Counted from the stretch's first letter, positions 8,593 to 17,186 are shown. The stretch: DNA of 39,954 bases from Akkermansiaceae bacterium (GCA_029253285.1 JAQWZU010000180.1:1-39954); one strand, 5' to 3'. Notes: generated from the letters alone by a model not told the origin. Translations and numbers: made by a program.

Positions 8593-9279
8593 TTACTTCT
8601 TAATTTCGCGGATCTTGACGTTGCGGAATGATACGACGTTGCCGTGGTCCTGAAGGCAGATATGACCCTCGGTGGGCTTGCCGAAGTTTTTAAACTTTTT
8701 GAACTTGGAAGCAGCAACGCGCTTGTTCCAATCGTCCGAACCTTTGACGTATTCGACATACTTGGTGCCGTTCATCCACTGCACGCACTTCTCGGGAGTG
8801 ATGAGAATGCGGAGGGTATTCCACTCACCGGCGGGTTTGGCGGTATCCACTCCCTCGGCGGGCCTGTAGAGTTGGTAAAGCCATCCGGCTTTTTGCGGGT
8901 CGTGCCCCTTGACGTTGTCTTGGATCTGAATTTCCGCGCCGGTTTGCCAAGGTCTCTGTTCGGTTTCTTGAACATGGAACATGAGTCCGGAATTTCCGCC
9001 GGGAGAAATCTTGTAATCGACGGTGAATTCGAAGGCCTTGTATTGCTTCTTTGTGATGACGTCGCCGCCGCCTTTTTTGGTGAGGGTAAAAGCGCCGTCT
9101 TTGACGACCCAGGCGTCCTTGATGCCTTCCTTTTTGTAGTTACGGAAATGCTCCATTGTTTTGCCGTCAAATAGGAGAGTCCAGCCAGCTTTTTTCTCGG
9201 CGGTGGTCAGTTCGTTGGCTTTGTGATGGTCGGCCGCGAGCGGCAGGGTGAAGAAAAGAAGTGGTAGAAGTGCTTTCAT
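8593..9279 (-). CDS. DUF1080 (3-keto-disaccharide hydrolase-like) exported protein
   Basis: A 228-residue protein with a signal peptide (MKALLPLLFFTLPLAADHH) and one DUF1080 domain of concanavalin-like fold. Typical motifs are GWTLLFDGKTMEHF near residue 32, then WVVKDGAFTL, the DYKISPGGNSGLMFHVQE core, ETGAEIQI-like QTGAEIQIQD, and the end ICLQDHGNVVSFRNVKIREI. Members of this family occur in large numbers in PVC bacteria, and some cleave 3-keto-glycosides; others may only bind carbohydrate. It is probably periplasmic. Its start at 9279 is head to head with the HD hydrolase gene, so the short region 9280-9337 may carry both promoters. A strong terminator follows. The adjacent sulfatase remnant suggests that it once had a sulfatase partner, a common pairing in this phylum. 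Confidence 0.9.
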   Translation of the reverse strand: MKALLPLLFFTLPLAADHHKANELTTAEKKAGWTLLFDGKTMEHFRNYKKEGIKDAWVVKDGAFTLTKKGGGDVITKKQYKAFEFTVDYKISPGGNSGLMFHVQETEQRPWQTGAEIQIQDNVKGHDPQKAGWLYQLYRPAEGVDTAKPAGEWNTLRILITPEKCVQWMNGTKYVEYVKGSDDWNKRVAASKFKKFKNFGKPTEGHICLQDHGNVVSFRNVKIREIKK

Positions 9280-9337
9280 GTTATTCGATAGAGTTGAAAG
9301 TTACTCGCGAGAGGCCGTCAGCCTTTCGAATGAAGAG

Positions 9338-9976
9338 ATGAAAGAGGAAGAAAAATGGAGCTCGCAGTTCCGGGATTGGTTGTCGGTGCAGGAGGAAGGC
9401 GATCCCGCACATGACTTACAGCACATCGAGCGGGTTGTCTTGAATACCCGTCATTTGGCGAAGGAGGAAGGTCTCGGGCTGGAGATCTTGCTTCCTGCTG
9501 CTTGGTTGCATGATTGCGTCCATGTGGCGAAAGATTCGCTGAATCGCTCGAAAGCCTCGGTCATGGCGGCTGACCGTGCGGTGGAGTATTTAGAGGAGGT
9601 GGGCTATTCGGCGGAGTATTTCGAGGCGATTCATCATGCGATCGAGGCGCATAGCTTCTCGGCCGGAATCGAGACGCGAACTTTGGAAGCGCAAGTGCTG
9701 CAGGATGCGGACCGGTTGGATGCTCTCGGTGCGGTGGGCTTGAGCCGTTGCCTGATGCTGGGGGGGTATATGGGGTCGGAGCTGATGAGTCGGGTGGATC
9801 CTTTTTGCGAGTCGCGGGAGCCTGAGGACGCAAAGTTCGCCGTGGATCACCTTTATCGCAAGCTGCTCAAGCTGGAGAATACCATGAAGACAACGGCGGG
9901 TCGGGCTCTGGCAATAGAGCGGACGGACTTTTTGCGGGCATTTCTTGAACAATTGCGGCGTGAAGTTCCGTCTTGA
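9338..9976 (+). CDS. HD-domain phosphohydrolase, YedJ-like
   Basis: A 212-residue cytoplasmic protein of the HD superfamily, similar along its length to E. coli YedJ as I remember it. Metal-binding motifs are AHDLQHIERV (first His), WLHDCV (the HD pair), HHAIEAHSF and QDADRLDALGAVGLSR. Such proteins hydrolyse phosphomonoesters or nucleotides; the substrate is not known. ATG 9338 is chosen because it places SQFRDWL at the N-terminus as in YedJ and leaves 58 bases for a divergent promoter. Longer in-frame starts exist (ATG 9278 and GTG 9248), but they would overlap the start of the DUF1080 gene. The PQQ-like gene begins 31 bases downstream and is probably co-transcribed. Confidence 0.88.
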   Translation: MKEEEKWSSQFRDWLSVQEEGDPAHDLQHIERVVLNTRHLAKEEGLGLEILLPAAWLHDCVHVAKDSLNRSKASVMAADRAVEYLEEVGYSAEYFEAIHHAIEAHSFSAGIETRTLEAQVLQDADRLDALGAVGLSRCLMLGGYMGSELMSRVDPFCESREPEDAKFAVDHLYRKLLKLENTMKTTAGRALAIERTDFLRAFLEQLRREVPS

Positions 9977-10007
9977 AGGAGTGGCTGATGCTGACAGGAT
10001 TTTAGGA

Positions 10008-11300
10008 ATGCAGAAACGAGTGATGATTCTTGGGCTTCTGGCGGGGCTGGTTTCTCCGGCTTTGGCTGAATGGCGGCAATTTCGCGGGCCAACGAACGAC
10101 GGGATTTACCCAGTTCGGGAGGATGGAAAGCCTCATGGATTTCTCACTGAATTTGGAGAGGGGAAGAATGTTGTTTGGAAAACGCCCGTAACCGGCCGCG
10201 CCTGGTCGACTCCGGTGGTGCTCGGCGATCAGCTTTGGGTGACCAATGCCACCGAGGACGGAAAGAAGATGTCCGCGGTGTGTCTCGACAAGGAAACCGG
10301 GAAGAAAATTTATGACATTCTCCTTTTTGAAAATAGGGAGCCGGAACCTCTCAGTAATAAGGTAAATGGCTACGGTTCATGTTCGCCGTCGATTGATGAG
10401 GAGCGGGTATACATTCACTTCGGGAGCTACGGAACGACCGCGCTGGACCGTAAGACCGGGAAGGCAGTCTGGGAGCGTAAGGATTTGCCGTGTCAACATT
10501 TCCGTGGGCCGGGTTCCTCGGTGGTTCTTTATAAAGAGACGCTCATTCTCTCGATGGACGGAGTCGATGTGCAGTATCTCGTGGCCTTGAATAAGAGGAC
10601 GGGTAAGACCGTTTGGAAGACCGATCGCACCACTGATTTTGGCGACGTTGAAGAAGGCGGTAAGATTCGTGGCGATGGTGATTTTAGGAAGGCTTATACT
10701 ACGCCCAACTTTGTGACCGTAAATGGTGTTGTGCAATTGGTGAGTCCAGGAGCGAAGGCTTGCTACGGCTATAATGCGGATAGCGGCAAGGAATTGTGGA
10801 AGCTTACCTACAAAGGATTTTCGAATGCCGCGACGCCCGCCTTTATCGGGAATGAGATGGCGATTATTAATACCGGCTTCGGGAAGGCGCATCTTTTGGG
10901 CGTCCGTCTCGATGAAAAGTTGCAGGGTGATGTCACCAAGAGCCATATTGAGTGGGATATTTTTAAGCGTATGCCTAATCGTTCCTCGCCGCTAATTGTG
11001 GACGGGAAAATCTATGTCACGAACGAGACGGGAATCCTGAGTCGGATCGATGCCAAGAGCGGTGAGATTGAGAAGTACATCAGCCTAAAGGCCAAGTTTT
11101 CGGGTTCGGGTGTGTATGCCGACGGACTATTGTATTTCCCGAGTGAGGAAGGAAAAGTCGTCGTGGTGAGGCCGGGACCGGAGTTGGAGATCGTGGCGAC
11201 GAATGAATTTGAAGATGGCTTTATGGCCTCTCCGGCGCTCGACGGGAGTTCGATCTACCTGCGTTCCAAGTCACACGTTTACCGCGTCGGGAAAAAATAA
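10008..11300 (+). CDS. Exported PQQ-like beta-propeller repeat protein
   Basis: A 430-residue protein with a signal peptide (MQKRVMILGLLAGLVSPALA) followed by WRQFRGPTNDGIYP, the usual opening of PVC outer-membrane-assembly-like PQQ repeat proteins. Propeller blades show the repeated pattern of a strand followed by LDKETGK, LDRKTGKAVWE, LNKRTGKTVWKT, DSGKELW and DAKSGEIE. No quinoprotein active-site residues (for example a Cys-Cys pair) are visible, so I would not call it a PQQ dehydrogenase; a binding or scaffold role in the periplasm is more likely. Start ATG 10008 follows AGGA at 9995-9998 with good spacing; an upstream in-frame start at 9945 would spoil the signal peptide and overlap the HD gene. 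Confidence 0.87.
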   Translation: MQKRVMILGLLAGLVSPALAEWRQFRGPTNDGIYPVREDGKPHGFLTEFGEGKNVVWKTPVTGRAWSTPVVLGDQLWVTNATEDGKKMSAVCLDKETGKKIYDILLFENREPEPLSNKVNGYGSCSPSIDEERVYIHFGSYGTTALDRKTGKAVWERKDLPCQHFRGPGSSVVLYKETLILSMDGVDVQYLVALNKRTGKTVWKTDRTTDFGDVEEGGKIRGDGDFRKAYTTPNFVTVNGVVQLVSPGAKACYGYNADSGKELWKLTYKGFSNAATPAFIGNEMAIINTGFGKAHLLGVRLDEKLQGDVTKSHIEWDIFKRMPNRSSPLIVDGKIYVTNETGILSRIDAKSGEIEKYISLKAKFSGSGVYADGLLYFPSEEGKVVVVRPGPELEIVATNEFEDGFMASPALDGSSIYLRSKSHVYRVGKK

Positions 11301-11382
11301 GGCAGATTGCGCTACGGAGCGCTTCCGGCTTGCCATTTGTGGGACAGAATTCAGTCTCTGCTCCCAATCAGATTTCAAACCG

Positions 11383-12465
11383 ATGAGCGAATTTCACGTA
11401 GTCCCTGCCGATAAGCACGATGTCCTGGTCCAGGCGGCCTATGAAGCCCGAGGCTATGATGCCGACGAATCAGCCGTAGCGGCCGGAGTTTGTCAGGATG
11501 CGACCCGTCACGGGATCCGCACTCACAATGCCTTGAAGGCCCTGCACCTTGATCACCTCTTTGGTTCCGCGACCGGCGGATGTGTTCCCGGAGCGCAGGT
11601 CGAAGTTGTCAACGACCGCTTCAAGGCGAGCGAAGTTTGGAATGCCAACAAGAAGCTCGGCCAGGCCGTGGCGGTGGCGGCGATTGATCGCTGTATTGAA
11701 ATGGCAGACGAATACGGCGTTGGCCAGGTCTCCATCGATAACGCTTTCCACTACCTCTGGGGTGGCGGTTACGTCATGAAGGCTGCAGAGCGCGGCTACA
11801 TTGCTTATACCAACTGCACCTCGACTCTTGCTGAAGTGGTTCCTTTCTTCGGAAAATACCCCACTCTCGGCACCAATCCTCACTCGTGGGGATTCCCAAC
11901 GCAGGACGCCAATGGATTTCCAATTGTCATCGACTGGGCTACCTCCACCGTTGCGATGGGCCGCGTGCAGCAGCTCAAGCGCGAAGGAAAAGAACTCCCT
12001 CCGGGCGCGGCGGTTGACGCCGACGGAAATGAAACCCGGGATCCAAACAAGGTGGCCTCGCTTCTGCCCTTCGGTGCGCACAAGGGCTACGGAATGGCCT
12101 TGATTAACGAATTGGTCGGCGGATTTATTGGGGGCAGTATTCCCACCGAACGTGGCCGTGAAGGAGCGAAGACCACGTCTTGTTTCTACTTTCAGGTCAT
12201 TCACCCAGATGCGTGGTCCAGCGGATCATTTGTGGGAGGTGGTAACCAGTCATCCAATATGAAGTCCGTCATTGATGACATTCTCGGGCACGGCAACGAA
12301 AAGTGCCTTCTTCCCGGGCAGATCGAAGCGGGATTCCGTCAGCGCACCGAGAAAGCCGGTGGCTTGCTCTTCTCGCAGGCGGAATTGGCCGAAATGAAGG
12401 AGCTCGCCGATGAAGTCGGAATTTCGGGCTGGGAATTGGAAAACTTTGCCCCGGAAGAGGCGTAA
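11383..12465 (+). CDS. Malate/L-lactate dehydrogenase-family (Ldh2/YlbC/YiaK) oxidoreductase
   Basis: A 360-residue cytoplasmic NAD(P)-dependent dehydrogenase of the Ldh2 family, which is not related to classical malate dehydrogenases. Visible family features are DATRHGIRTHNALK near residue 40 (the basic substrate site), GQAVAVAAIDRCIEMA, the NAD-contacting GTNPHSWGFPT and IDWATSTVAMGRV, PFGAHKGYGMALINELVGG, and FVGGGNQSS near the C-terminus. Family members oxidise malate, lactate, sulfolactate, ureidoglycolate or 2,3-diketogulonate; the substrate here cannot be decided. Start ATG 11383 (MSEFHVVPADKH) is chosen because an in-frame upstream extension to 11203 would lie inside the PQQ gene. It is followed after 10 bases by the FmdB-like gene. 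Confidence 0.87.
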   Translation: MSEFHVVPADKHDVLVQAAYEARGYDADESAVAAGVCQDATRHGIRTHNALKALHLDHLFGSATGGCVPGAQVEVVNDRFKASEVWNANKKLGQAVAVAAIDRCIEMADEYGVGQVSIDNAFHYLWGGGYVMKAAERGYIAYTNCTSTLAEVVPFFGKYPTLGTNPHSWGFPTQDANGFPIVIDWATSTVAMGRVQQLKREGKELPPGAAVDADGNETRDPNKVASLLPFGAHKGYGMALINELVGGFIGGSIPTERGREGAKTTSCFYFQVIHPDAWSSGSFVGGGNQSSNMKSVIDDILGHGNEKCLLPGQIEAGFRQRTEKAGGLLFSQAELAEMKELADEVGISGWELENFAPEEA

Positions 12466-12475
12466 TCACTGAGCC

Positions 12476-12742
12476 ATGCCCAATTACGATTACAAGTGCC
12501 AGAAGTGCGATCATGTCTTTGAAGTCTTTCAGAGCATGAATGATGATAAGCTGACGGATTGCCCGCTAGAGGATTGCGACGGATCAGTAAAACGTCTTCT
12601 GGGCACCGGAGCGGGTCTTATTTTTAAAGGAACCGGCTTTTACCAGACCGATTATCGTTCTGATTCCTATAAGTCCGGCGAAAAGAAGGAGGCAGAAAAC
12701 AGCAGGCCCAAGGCTGATCCCAAGCCTGAGAAGAAGGCCTGA
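12476..12742 (+). CDS. FmdB-family zinc-ribbon protein
   Basis: An 88-residue small protein whose first half is a FmdB/CxxC_CxxC-SSSS zinc ribbon: MPNYDYKCQKCDHVFE with C8 and C11, then C29 and C34 in DCPLEDCDG as the second metal-binding pair. The motif FKGTGFYQTDYR is characteristic of the family. The second half is charged and rich in Lys, Pro and Ala, and probably disordered. The family name comes from a putative regulator of formamidase, but the role in most bacteria is unknown. It begins 10 bases after the dehydrogenase and is followed by a terminator. Confidence 0.9.
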   Translation: MPNYDYKCQKCDHVFEVFQSMNDDKLTDCPLEDCDGSVKRLLGTGAGLIFKGTGFYQTDYRSDSYKSGEKKEAENSRPKADPKPEKKA

Positions 12743-12755
12743 GCGTAGCGACTTG

Positions 12756-12775
12756 AACCCGGGTCCGGGTTTTTT
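12756..12775 (+). terminator. Terminator after the FmdB-like gene
   Basis: AACCCG (12756-12761) pairs with CGGGTT (12766-12771) around a GGTC tetraloop and is followed by TTTT. A second hairpin (TTGAACCGC, TT, GCGG, C, TTCAA) follows at 12774-12794. The stem begins 14 bases after the stop codon of the FmdB-like gene. Confidence 0.8.
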
Positions 12776-12841
12776 GAACCGCTTGCGGCTTCAATCGTGA
12801 TGTGAGCTTGTCAAGGCGCGGGGGATGGGCAACCTTCGTTT

Positions 12842-13489
12842 ATGAAGAAACTCTTCATTCTTTCTTCAGTCCTTCTCGTGGCTGGTCTCGGATACGGTGT
12901 CTATGGAAGTTTCCAGGGGCAGGATCTCTCGGATATTGGCGGCTATGATGAGACGGATCGCGAGCCTCGCCCTTCCGATGTCTCGATTATGATCGGGATG
13001 GCGGCCAGGCTTCGACAGTCTGTCGAAATCTCGGAACGTCAGATGAACACCTGGCTGGCGAATAACATCAAGGCCCGGCAGGAAGGTCAGCTTGCTGATC
13101 ATGTGAAACTCAAAGGAGTTTGGGTGCGCTTTGAAGAAACCGAAGGTGGCCGCGCCGAGATTATCATCGAGCGTGAAGTCGCCGGTCGTCCGCATACCGT
13201 ATCGATGTTCATCAGGGTGGAGCGAAAGAAAAAGGAAGACGGAACCTTCACCAACTATATTCACAAAGACGGCGGGGCCTTCTTGAACATCCTCGCGATC
13301 GGGGGGCGCTTCGGGCAGGTTCGTGTTCCGCAAGGATTTTTGCTCTTCACCCAGGACAGTTTTGGTTCCCTGAGCGATCTCTTCGAAACCGAAATCGGTT
13401 GGATCAAAAAAGAGATTATTAAGGAGGCCGCAGGCCGCGTGATTTTTGAAGACGGCAAAATGCGCATCGATTTTCCGATCAAGAAGTAG
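12842..13489 (+). CDS. Exported or membrane-anchored protein of unknown function
   Basis: I do not recognise this 215-residue protein. It begins with a signal peptide or N-terminal anchor (MKKLFILSSVLLVAGLGYGV) and continues with a charged, soluble region. The segment RQSVEISERQMNTWLANNIK resembles a short amphipathic helix; then there are strands such as GVWVRFEETEGGRAEIIIER, and a C-terminal half with ILAIGGRFGQVRVPQGFLL, LSDLFETEIGWIKKEI and the terminal VIFEDGKMRIDFPIKK. It may fold like a lipid- or ligand-binding beta sandwich, but that is only an impression. It stands alone between a terminator and the convergent alaS gene. Coding looks real from the strong bias of this frame and the coherent N- and C-termini. 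Confidence 0.75.
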   Translation: MKKLFILSSVLLVAGLGYGVYGSFQGQDLSDIGGYDETDREPRPSDVSIMIGMAARLRQSVEISERQMNTWLANNIKARQEGQLADHVKLKGVWVRFEETEGGRAEIIIEREVAGRPHTVSMFIRVERKKKEDGTFTNYIHKDGGAFLNILAIGGRFGQVRVPQGFLLFTQDSFGSLSDLFETEIGWIKKEIIKEAAGRVIFEDGKMRIDFPIKK

Positions 13490-13742
13490 CATCAGGCGGG
13501 AACGCCAGAGCCCTCAAATTGAATCCCGACGGATCAGTTTGAACATCAACAACCTCCAGAATTTACTGGCTACAAAACGGGGGCACTTCATTGCTAGTCG
13601 ATAAAAACCCTCACCAGCTTGATCTCACCGTTGGGCCTGCCGCTCCGTTGGCAATCTCCGGGATCTTTATGATTCAGGCGCGGATGCGGGCACTCTGACC
13701 TGGCGCAAAAAGGGTGCCGTTTTCTATATCGCCAAATTTCGG
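13490..13742. other. Convergent intergenic region with a weak terminator
   Basis: About 250 bases between the unknown exported gene and the 3' end of alaS. No convincing gene is visible. GGCGC (13702-13706) can pair with GTGCC (13714-13718), with one GU pair, before GTTTT, a weak plus-strand terminator candidate. One short frame reads GNLRDLYDSGADAGTLTW before a stop near alaS; it might be gene debris, but I cannot assign it. Confidence 0.45.
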
Positions 13743-16526
13743 CTACTTTAGTTTGGCTTCGGCGGCGGCCTGGAGCTTGTTAGCATTGTCTCTCTCTCCG
13801 GCGGCGCCTCGGGCCATGTCGGGTTTACCACCGCCTTTGCCGCCGGCGATGGGGGCAAGATCTTTGATGAGATTGCCGGCGCCGTGGCCGGCGTTGTTGC
13901 CGTCCTCTCCGCAGAGGGCGCCGAGGTGGAGTTTGTCCCCGTCGTCGACGATGAAGAAGGCGGCGTGAGTGAAGTGCACTTTCTTCAAGCCATTGAGGAG
14001 TTCTTGGAGCAGTGCGGCGGGGCCTTCGGTGCTGATGACGATGTTGCCGGTGAGGTTGGATTCGGCGAGCAAGGAATCAGCCATGCGGGCAGCGCCTGCG
14101 GCCTGGGCCTTTTTGACTTTTTTCTCGGCACCAATACTAGCCTCGCGGAGAGAAGCGAGGTGCTTCTGATAGCCCTGAATAGTGGAGTTGATTTGGTGGA
14201 AGTCTCCACCTTCGGTGAGGAGAGCGCCCATGATGCGGGGGAATTCAGCGTGCTCGACTGCATCCTGCCCGGCTTCGGTGAGCTTGACGTTGGCTTGACC
14301 GAGTTTAGTGCGGAGAGATTCTTCTTCGATGGTGGCTTTGCCGGCGAGTTCGCTGAGCCAGTTCCAGGCGGATTGGCCGCAGACGGCTTCGATGCGTCGC
14401 ACGCCGGAGGCGATGGCTCCTTCGGATTTGATTTTGAAGAGGCCGATGTCTTTGGTGTTGGTAACGTGGGTGCCACCGCAGAGTTCCATGGAGTAGCCGT
14501 CGAGGGTTTTGTCGCCGCCGCCGATTTGCACGACGCGAACGAGGTCGCCGTATTTGTCGCCGAAGAACTGCATGATGTCTTTATTGTCCTTCACCTCGGT
14601 GTGTGGGACTTCGATCCAAGAGACGAGGTCACCGGCTGAGATCGAGGCGTTGACCTTTTCTTCGATGGCGGTGATTTGCCCGGGGGTGACGGCTTTGGAG
14701 TTGAAGTCAAAGCGGAGCCGATCGGGCGAGACGCTGGAACCTTGTTGGGCGGCGTCCCGGGAGACGACTTCGTGAAGGGCCCAGTGGAGGAGGTGGGTGG
14801 CGGTGTGATGGGCCTCGATGGGGCCCCTTCTCGCTCTGTCGAGCTCGATGAATGCTGAACTTTGAACATCGAACGCTGAACTTTGAACGCCCGAGATGAT
14901 GTGGGCGGTAGCGGCTCCGATTTTTTGGGTGCCGGAAACGGGATGGCCGTTGAGGGTGCCGGTGTCGCCTTCCTGGCCGCCCATTTCGGTGAAGAAGACT
15001 GTCTTGTCGGTGATGATAAGGAGGGAGCCTTCTTGTTCGTGGACTTCGAGGATGGTGGCGTCGCAGCTGTCCTCGTCGAAGCCGACGAATTCGGTGACGG
15101 CATCGGTTGAGAGATCGAGGGCGCGGACAATGGTTTTCTTTTGGGCGCCGCGGGAAAGTTCACGCGCTTTTTCCATGAGCACCTCGACGGCTTTTTCGTC
15201 GAGCTCTAGTCCGCGCTCGCGACAGAGAAGTGCGGTGAGGTCGAGAGGGAAGCCGAAGGTGTCGTAGAGCTGGAAGGCGTCTTCGGACGGGAAGAGTTTT
15301 CCTTGAGCAGACTTTTCGAATTTCTCCATGCCCCGGTCCAGAGTCTTGTTGAAGGAGTTCTCTTCGGTGGCGAGGGTTTCTTTAACCACTCCGGCGCGGG
15401 TGCCGAGCTCGGGGAAGACTTTGCCGAATTCTGCGACGAGGGTGTCAACGAGTTCGGGGAGGAAGGGTTTGTCGCCGGTGAAGCCGAGGGCACGGCCGTA
15501 TTTGACGGCGCGGCGGAGGATACGGCGGAGGACGTAGTTTCGTCCGGTGTTGCCGGGCATGATGCTGTCAGCAATGGAGAAGCTGAGGGTCCGGATGTGG
15601 TCGGCGATGACGCGGAAGGCAATCGCTTGCTCGAGGGTGTCGGACTTTTCGTCTCCGGGGTAGATGTCGTGATACTTTTTGCCGCTGAGTTCTTCGAGTT
15701 TTCGGAAGATGGGCTGGAAGACGTCGGTGGCGTAGTTGGTGGGCTTCTCTGAGAAGTCGGTGAAGCCATTGGTGTTTTGAATGAGCGAGCAGACGCGCTC
15801 GAAGCCCATGCCGGTGTCGACGTGTTTGGCGGGGAGGTCGCGGAAGGTTCCGTCGGCCTCGGCATTGTATTGGATAAAGACGAGGTTCCAGATTTCGATG
15901 CAGAGATCGGAGTCCATGTTGACGAGCTTGCCGCCGGTGTCGCCATTGGGGGTCATGTCGACGTGGAGTTCGGAGCAAGGGCCGCAGGGGCCGGTTTCGC
16001 CCATCATCCAGAAGTTGTCTTTGACGTTGCCGTTGACGATGTGGACTTTGGGATCGAGCCCGGCTTTTTCGAAGAGAGCAGCCCAGAGGGCCCAGGCTTC
16101 TTGGTCGAATTCGGAGGGGTCGCCTTCGGAGGGAGCGTAGACGGTGGCGTAGAGGCGGTTGGCGGGGAGGCCCCATCGCTCGACTACGAGTTCCCAGGCC
16201 CAGGCGATGGCTTCAGGTTTGAAGTAGTCGCCGAAGGACCAGTTCCCGAGCATCTCGAATAGAGTGTGGTGGTAAGTGTCGTAGCCGACATCCTCGAGGT
16301 CGTTGTGCTTGCCACCGGCGCGGATGCACTTTTGGGTATCGGTAGCGCGGGGGGGATCGTAGGGGGCTTTTTCGGTGCCGAGGAAGTAGGGCACGAATTG
16401 GTTCATCCCGGCATTGGTGAAGAGGAGCCCGGGAGATTGCGGCAGGATGGATGCCGAGGGGACGATGGTATGTTCTTTTTCTTTAAAGAAATCGAGGAAG
16501 CTCTGCCGAATATCTGCCGATGTCAT
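13743..16526 (-). CDS. alaS: Alanyl-tRNA synthetase
   Basis: Attaches alanine to tRNA-Ala and edits mischarged Ser or Gly. The 927-residue chain has the full domain order: class II catalytic core (FLDFFKEKEHTIVPSAS, LFTNAGMNQF, RATDTQKCIRAGGKHNDLEDVG, HHTLFEMLGNWSFGDYFK), tRNA-recognition region with RRILRRAV, editing domain with the zinc and active-site motifs HTATHLLH (H574, H578) and CGGTH (C683, H687), and a C-terminal oligomerisation domain ending GGGKPDMARGAAGE. It is somewhat longer than the usual 870-880 residues. Part of the excess is a perfect seven-residue repeat (VQSSAFD, VQSSAF) at about 547-559, in the linker just before the editing motif, encoded by a DNA repeat listed separately. 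The gene is followed by the convergent unknown exported gene. Confidence 0.98.
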   Translation of the reverse strand: MTSADIRQSFLDFFKEKEHTIVPSASILPQSPGLLFTNAGMNQFVPYFLGTEKAPYDPPRATDTQKCIRAGGKHNDLEDVGYDTYHHTLFEMLGNWSFGDYFKPEAIAWAWELVVERWGLPANRLYATVYAPSEGDPSEFDQEAWALWAALFEKAGLDPKVHIVNGNVKDNFWMMGETGPCGPCSELHVDMTPNGDTGGKLVNMDSDLCIEIWNLVFIQYNAEADGTFRDLPAKHVDTGMGFERVCSLIQNTNGFTDFSEKPTNYATDVFQPIFRKLEELSGKKYHDIYPGDEKSDTLEQAIAFRVIADHIRTLSFSIADSIMPGNTGRNYVLRRILRRAVKYGRALGFTGDKPFLPELVDTLVAEFGKVFPELGTRAGVVKETLATEENSFNKTLDRGMEKFEKSAQGKLFPSEDAFQLYDTFGFPLDLTALLCRERGLELDEKAVEVLMEKARELSRGAQKKTIVRALDLSTDAVTEFVGFDEDSCDATILEVHEQEGSLLIITDKTVFFTEMGGQEGDTGTLNGHPVSGTQKIGAATAHIISGVQSSAFDVQSSAFIELDRARRGPIEAHHTATHLLHWALHEVVSRDAAQQGSSVSPDRLRFDFNSKAVTPGQITAIEEKVNASISAGDLVSWIEVPHTEVKDNKDIMQFFGDKYGDLVRVVQIGGGDKTLDGYSMELCGGTHVTNTKDIGLFKIKSEGAIASGVRRIEAVCGQSAWNWLSELAGKATIEEESLRTKLGQANVKLTEAGQDAVEHAEFPRIMGALLTEGGDFHQINSTIQGYQKHLASLREASIGAEKKVKKAQAAGAARMADSLLAESNLTGNIVISTEGPAALLQELLNGLKKVHFTHAAFFIVDDGDKLHLGALCGEDGNNAGHGAGNLIKDLAPIAGGKGGGKPDMARGAAGERDNANKLQAAAEAKLK
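14854..14888. repeat. Tandem 21-base repeat inside alaS
   Basis: GCTGAACTTTGAAC occurs at 14854-14867 and again at 14875-14888, separated by ATCGAAC, giving a 21-base period and so an in-frame seven-residue repeat in AlaRS. The sequence style (TTGAAC, ATCGAAC units) resembles dispersed intergenic repeats that I recall from verrucomicrobial genomes, but only this locus is visible here. Confidence 0.8.
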
Positions 16527-16604
16527 TGCGGGGCTCTTAGGACCACATTTTGACCGAAGATAGAAGTGTTAAGTGTCCTTGAGCGGCGATGGGGCTGTTT
16601 GATT

Positions 16605-16626
16605 GGCTCGGACTGAAGTCCAAGCC
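16605..16626 (-). terminator. Hairpin after the DUF6580-like gene, possible terminator
   Basis: Read on the minus strand, GGCTTGGAC and GTCCGAGCC form a 9-bp stem, including one GU pair, around TTCA, starting two bases after the stop codon at 16629. It lacks a T-run, so it could be a weak terminator or an mRNA 3' stabiliser between this gene and alaS. Confidence 0.4.
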
Positions 16627-16628
16627 CC

Positions 16629-17186
16629 TCAGGCTGTGGCAGGCTTTGCCCGGGGGAGGTTCGCTCTGACCGAGGCGGTGGCGAAGAGGAAGAGTCCGCT
16701 GAAGACTGCTTGGGAAATGAGGGCGTTGCGGAAGAACATCCAGGTGGGCTGGTATTGAGGAAGGCCGGACCAAAGAGCCTGAGTAAAGCCGCTCCACGAT
16801 TTGACGTAAAGTGGATCGAAGGCCCAGCTCAGGGTGTTGGTGAGGAGGTAGAAGACGATGGCAGAGGCCATTGAGCCCAGGAAGACCTTACCGGGCCCCG
16901 TATTTTTGAAATAGCGGGCGAGGAAGACCATGGCGGCGAATCCGGCGAGGGGGACGAGGAATTGTGCGCTCCAGCCATAGCCTTGCACCGCGCTGGTAAG
17001 AGGGTAGGTGAGGAACCACGCGATGGCGGGAAGAATGATGCCTCGGACTCCGAACAGGGCCATACCGCAGAAGAAGAGGGCTCCGAGAGGCTGGAGGCTT
17101 CCAAGGACCTCGGGGTTGAGAGAGCCGAGAATTCGGGCCATTCCCAGAACAATGACGAAAATAATTAACGGAAGCGCGCGCTGCAT
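16629..17186 (-). CDS. Integral membrane protein, DUF6580-like
   Basis: A 185-residue protein with about five to six hydrophobic segments, starting MQRALPLIIFVIVLGMARIL. The pattern LQPLGALFFCGMALFG, a middle YFKNTGPGKVFLGSMASAIVFYLLTN segment, and WMFFRNALISQAVFSGLFLF near the end fits the DUF6580 family of small putative transporters. The function is not known. It precedes alaS on the same strand with a 102-base gap containing a hairpin, and lies head to head with the large CotH gene, so its promoter should be in the 17187-17346 interval. The family call rests on my reading of the motif pattern, not on a search. Confidence 0.7.
   Translation of the reverse strand: MQRALPLIIFVIVLGMARILGSLNPEVLGSLQPLGALFFCGMALFGVRGIILPAIAWFLTYPLTSAVQGYGWSAQFLVPLAGFAAMVFLARYFKNTGPGKVFLGSMASAIVFYLLTNTLSWAFDPLYVKSWSGFTQALWSGLPQYQPTWMFFRNALISQAVFSGLFLFATASVRANLPRAKPATA

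Noticed and set aside
13640-13742. A short frame reading GNLRDLYDSGADAGTLTW before a stop
   Set aside because: Only about 40 codons after an upstream stop, no start, no recognisable family; not enough to call a gene or pseudogene.
13884-16262. Several Gly/Glu/Val-rich plus-strand ORFs opposite alaS
   Set aside because: All are frame shadows of alaS, whose catalytic and editing motifs are intact on the minus strand.
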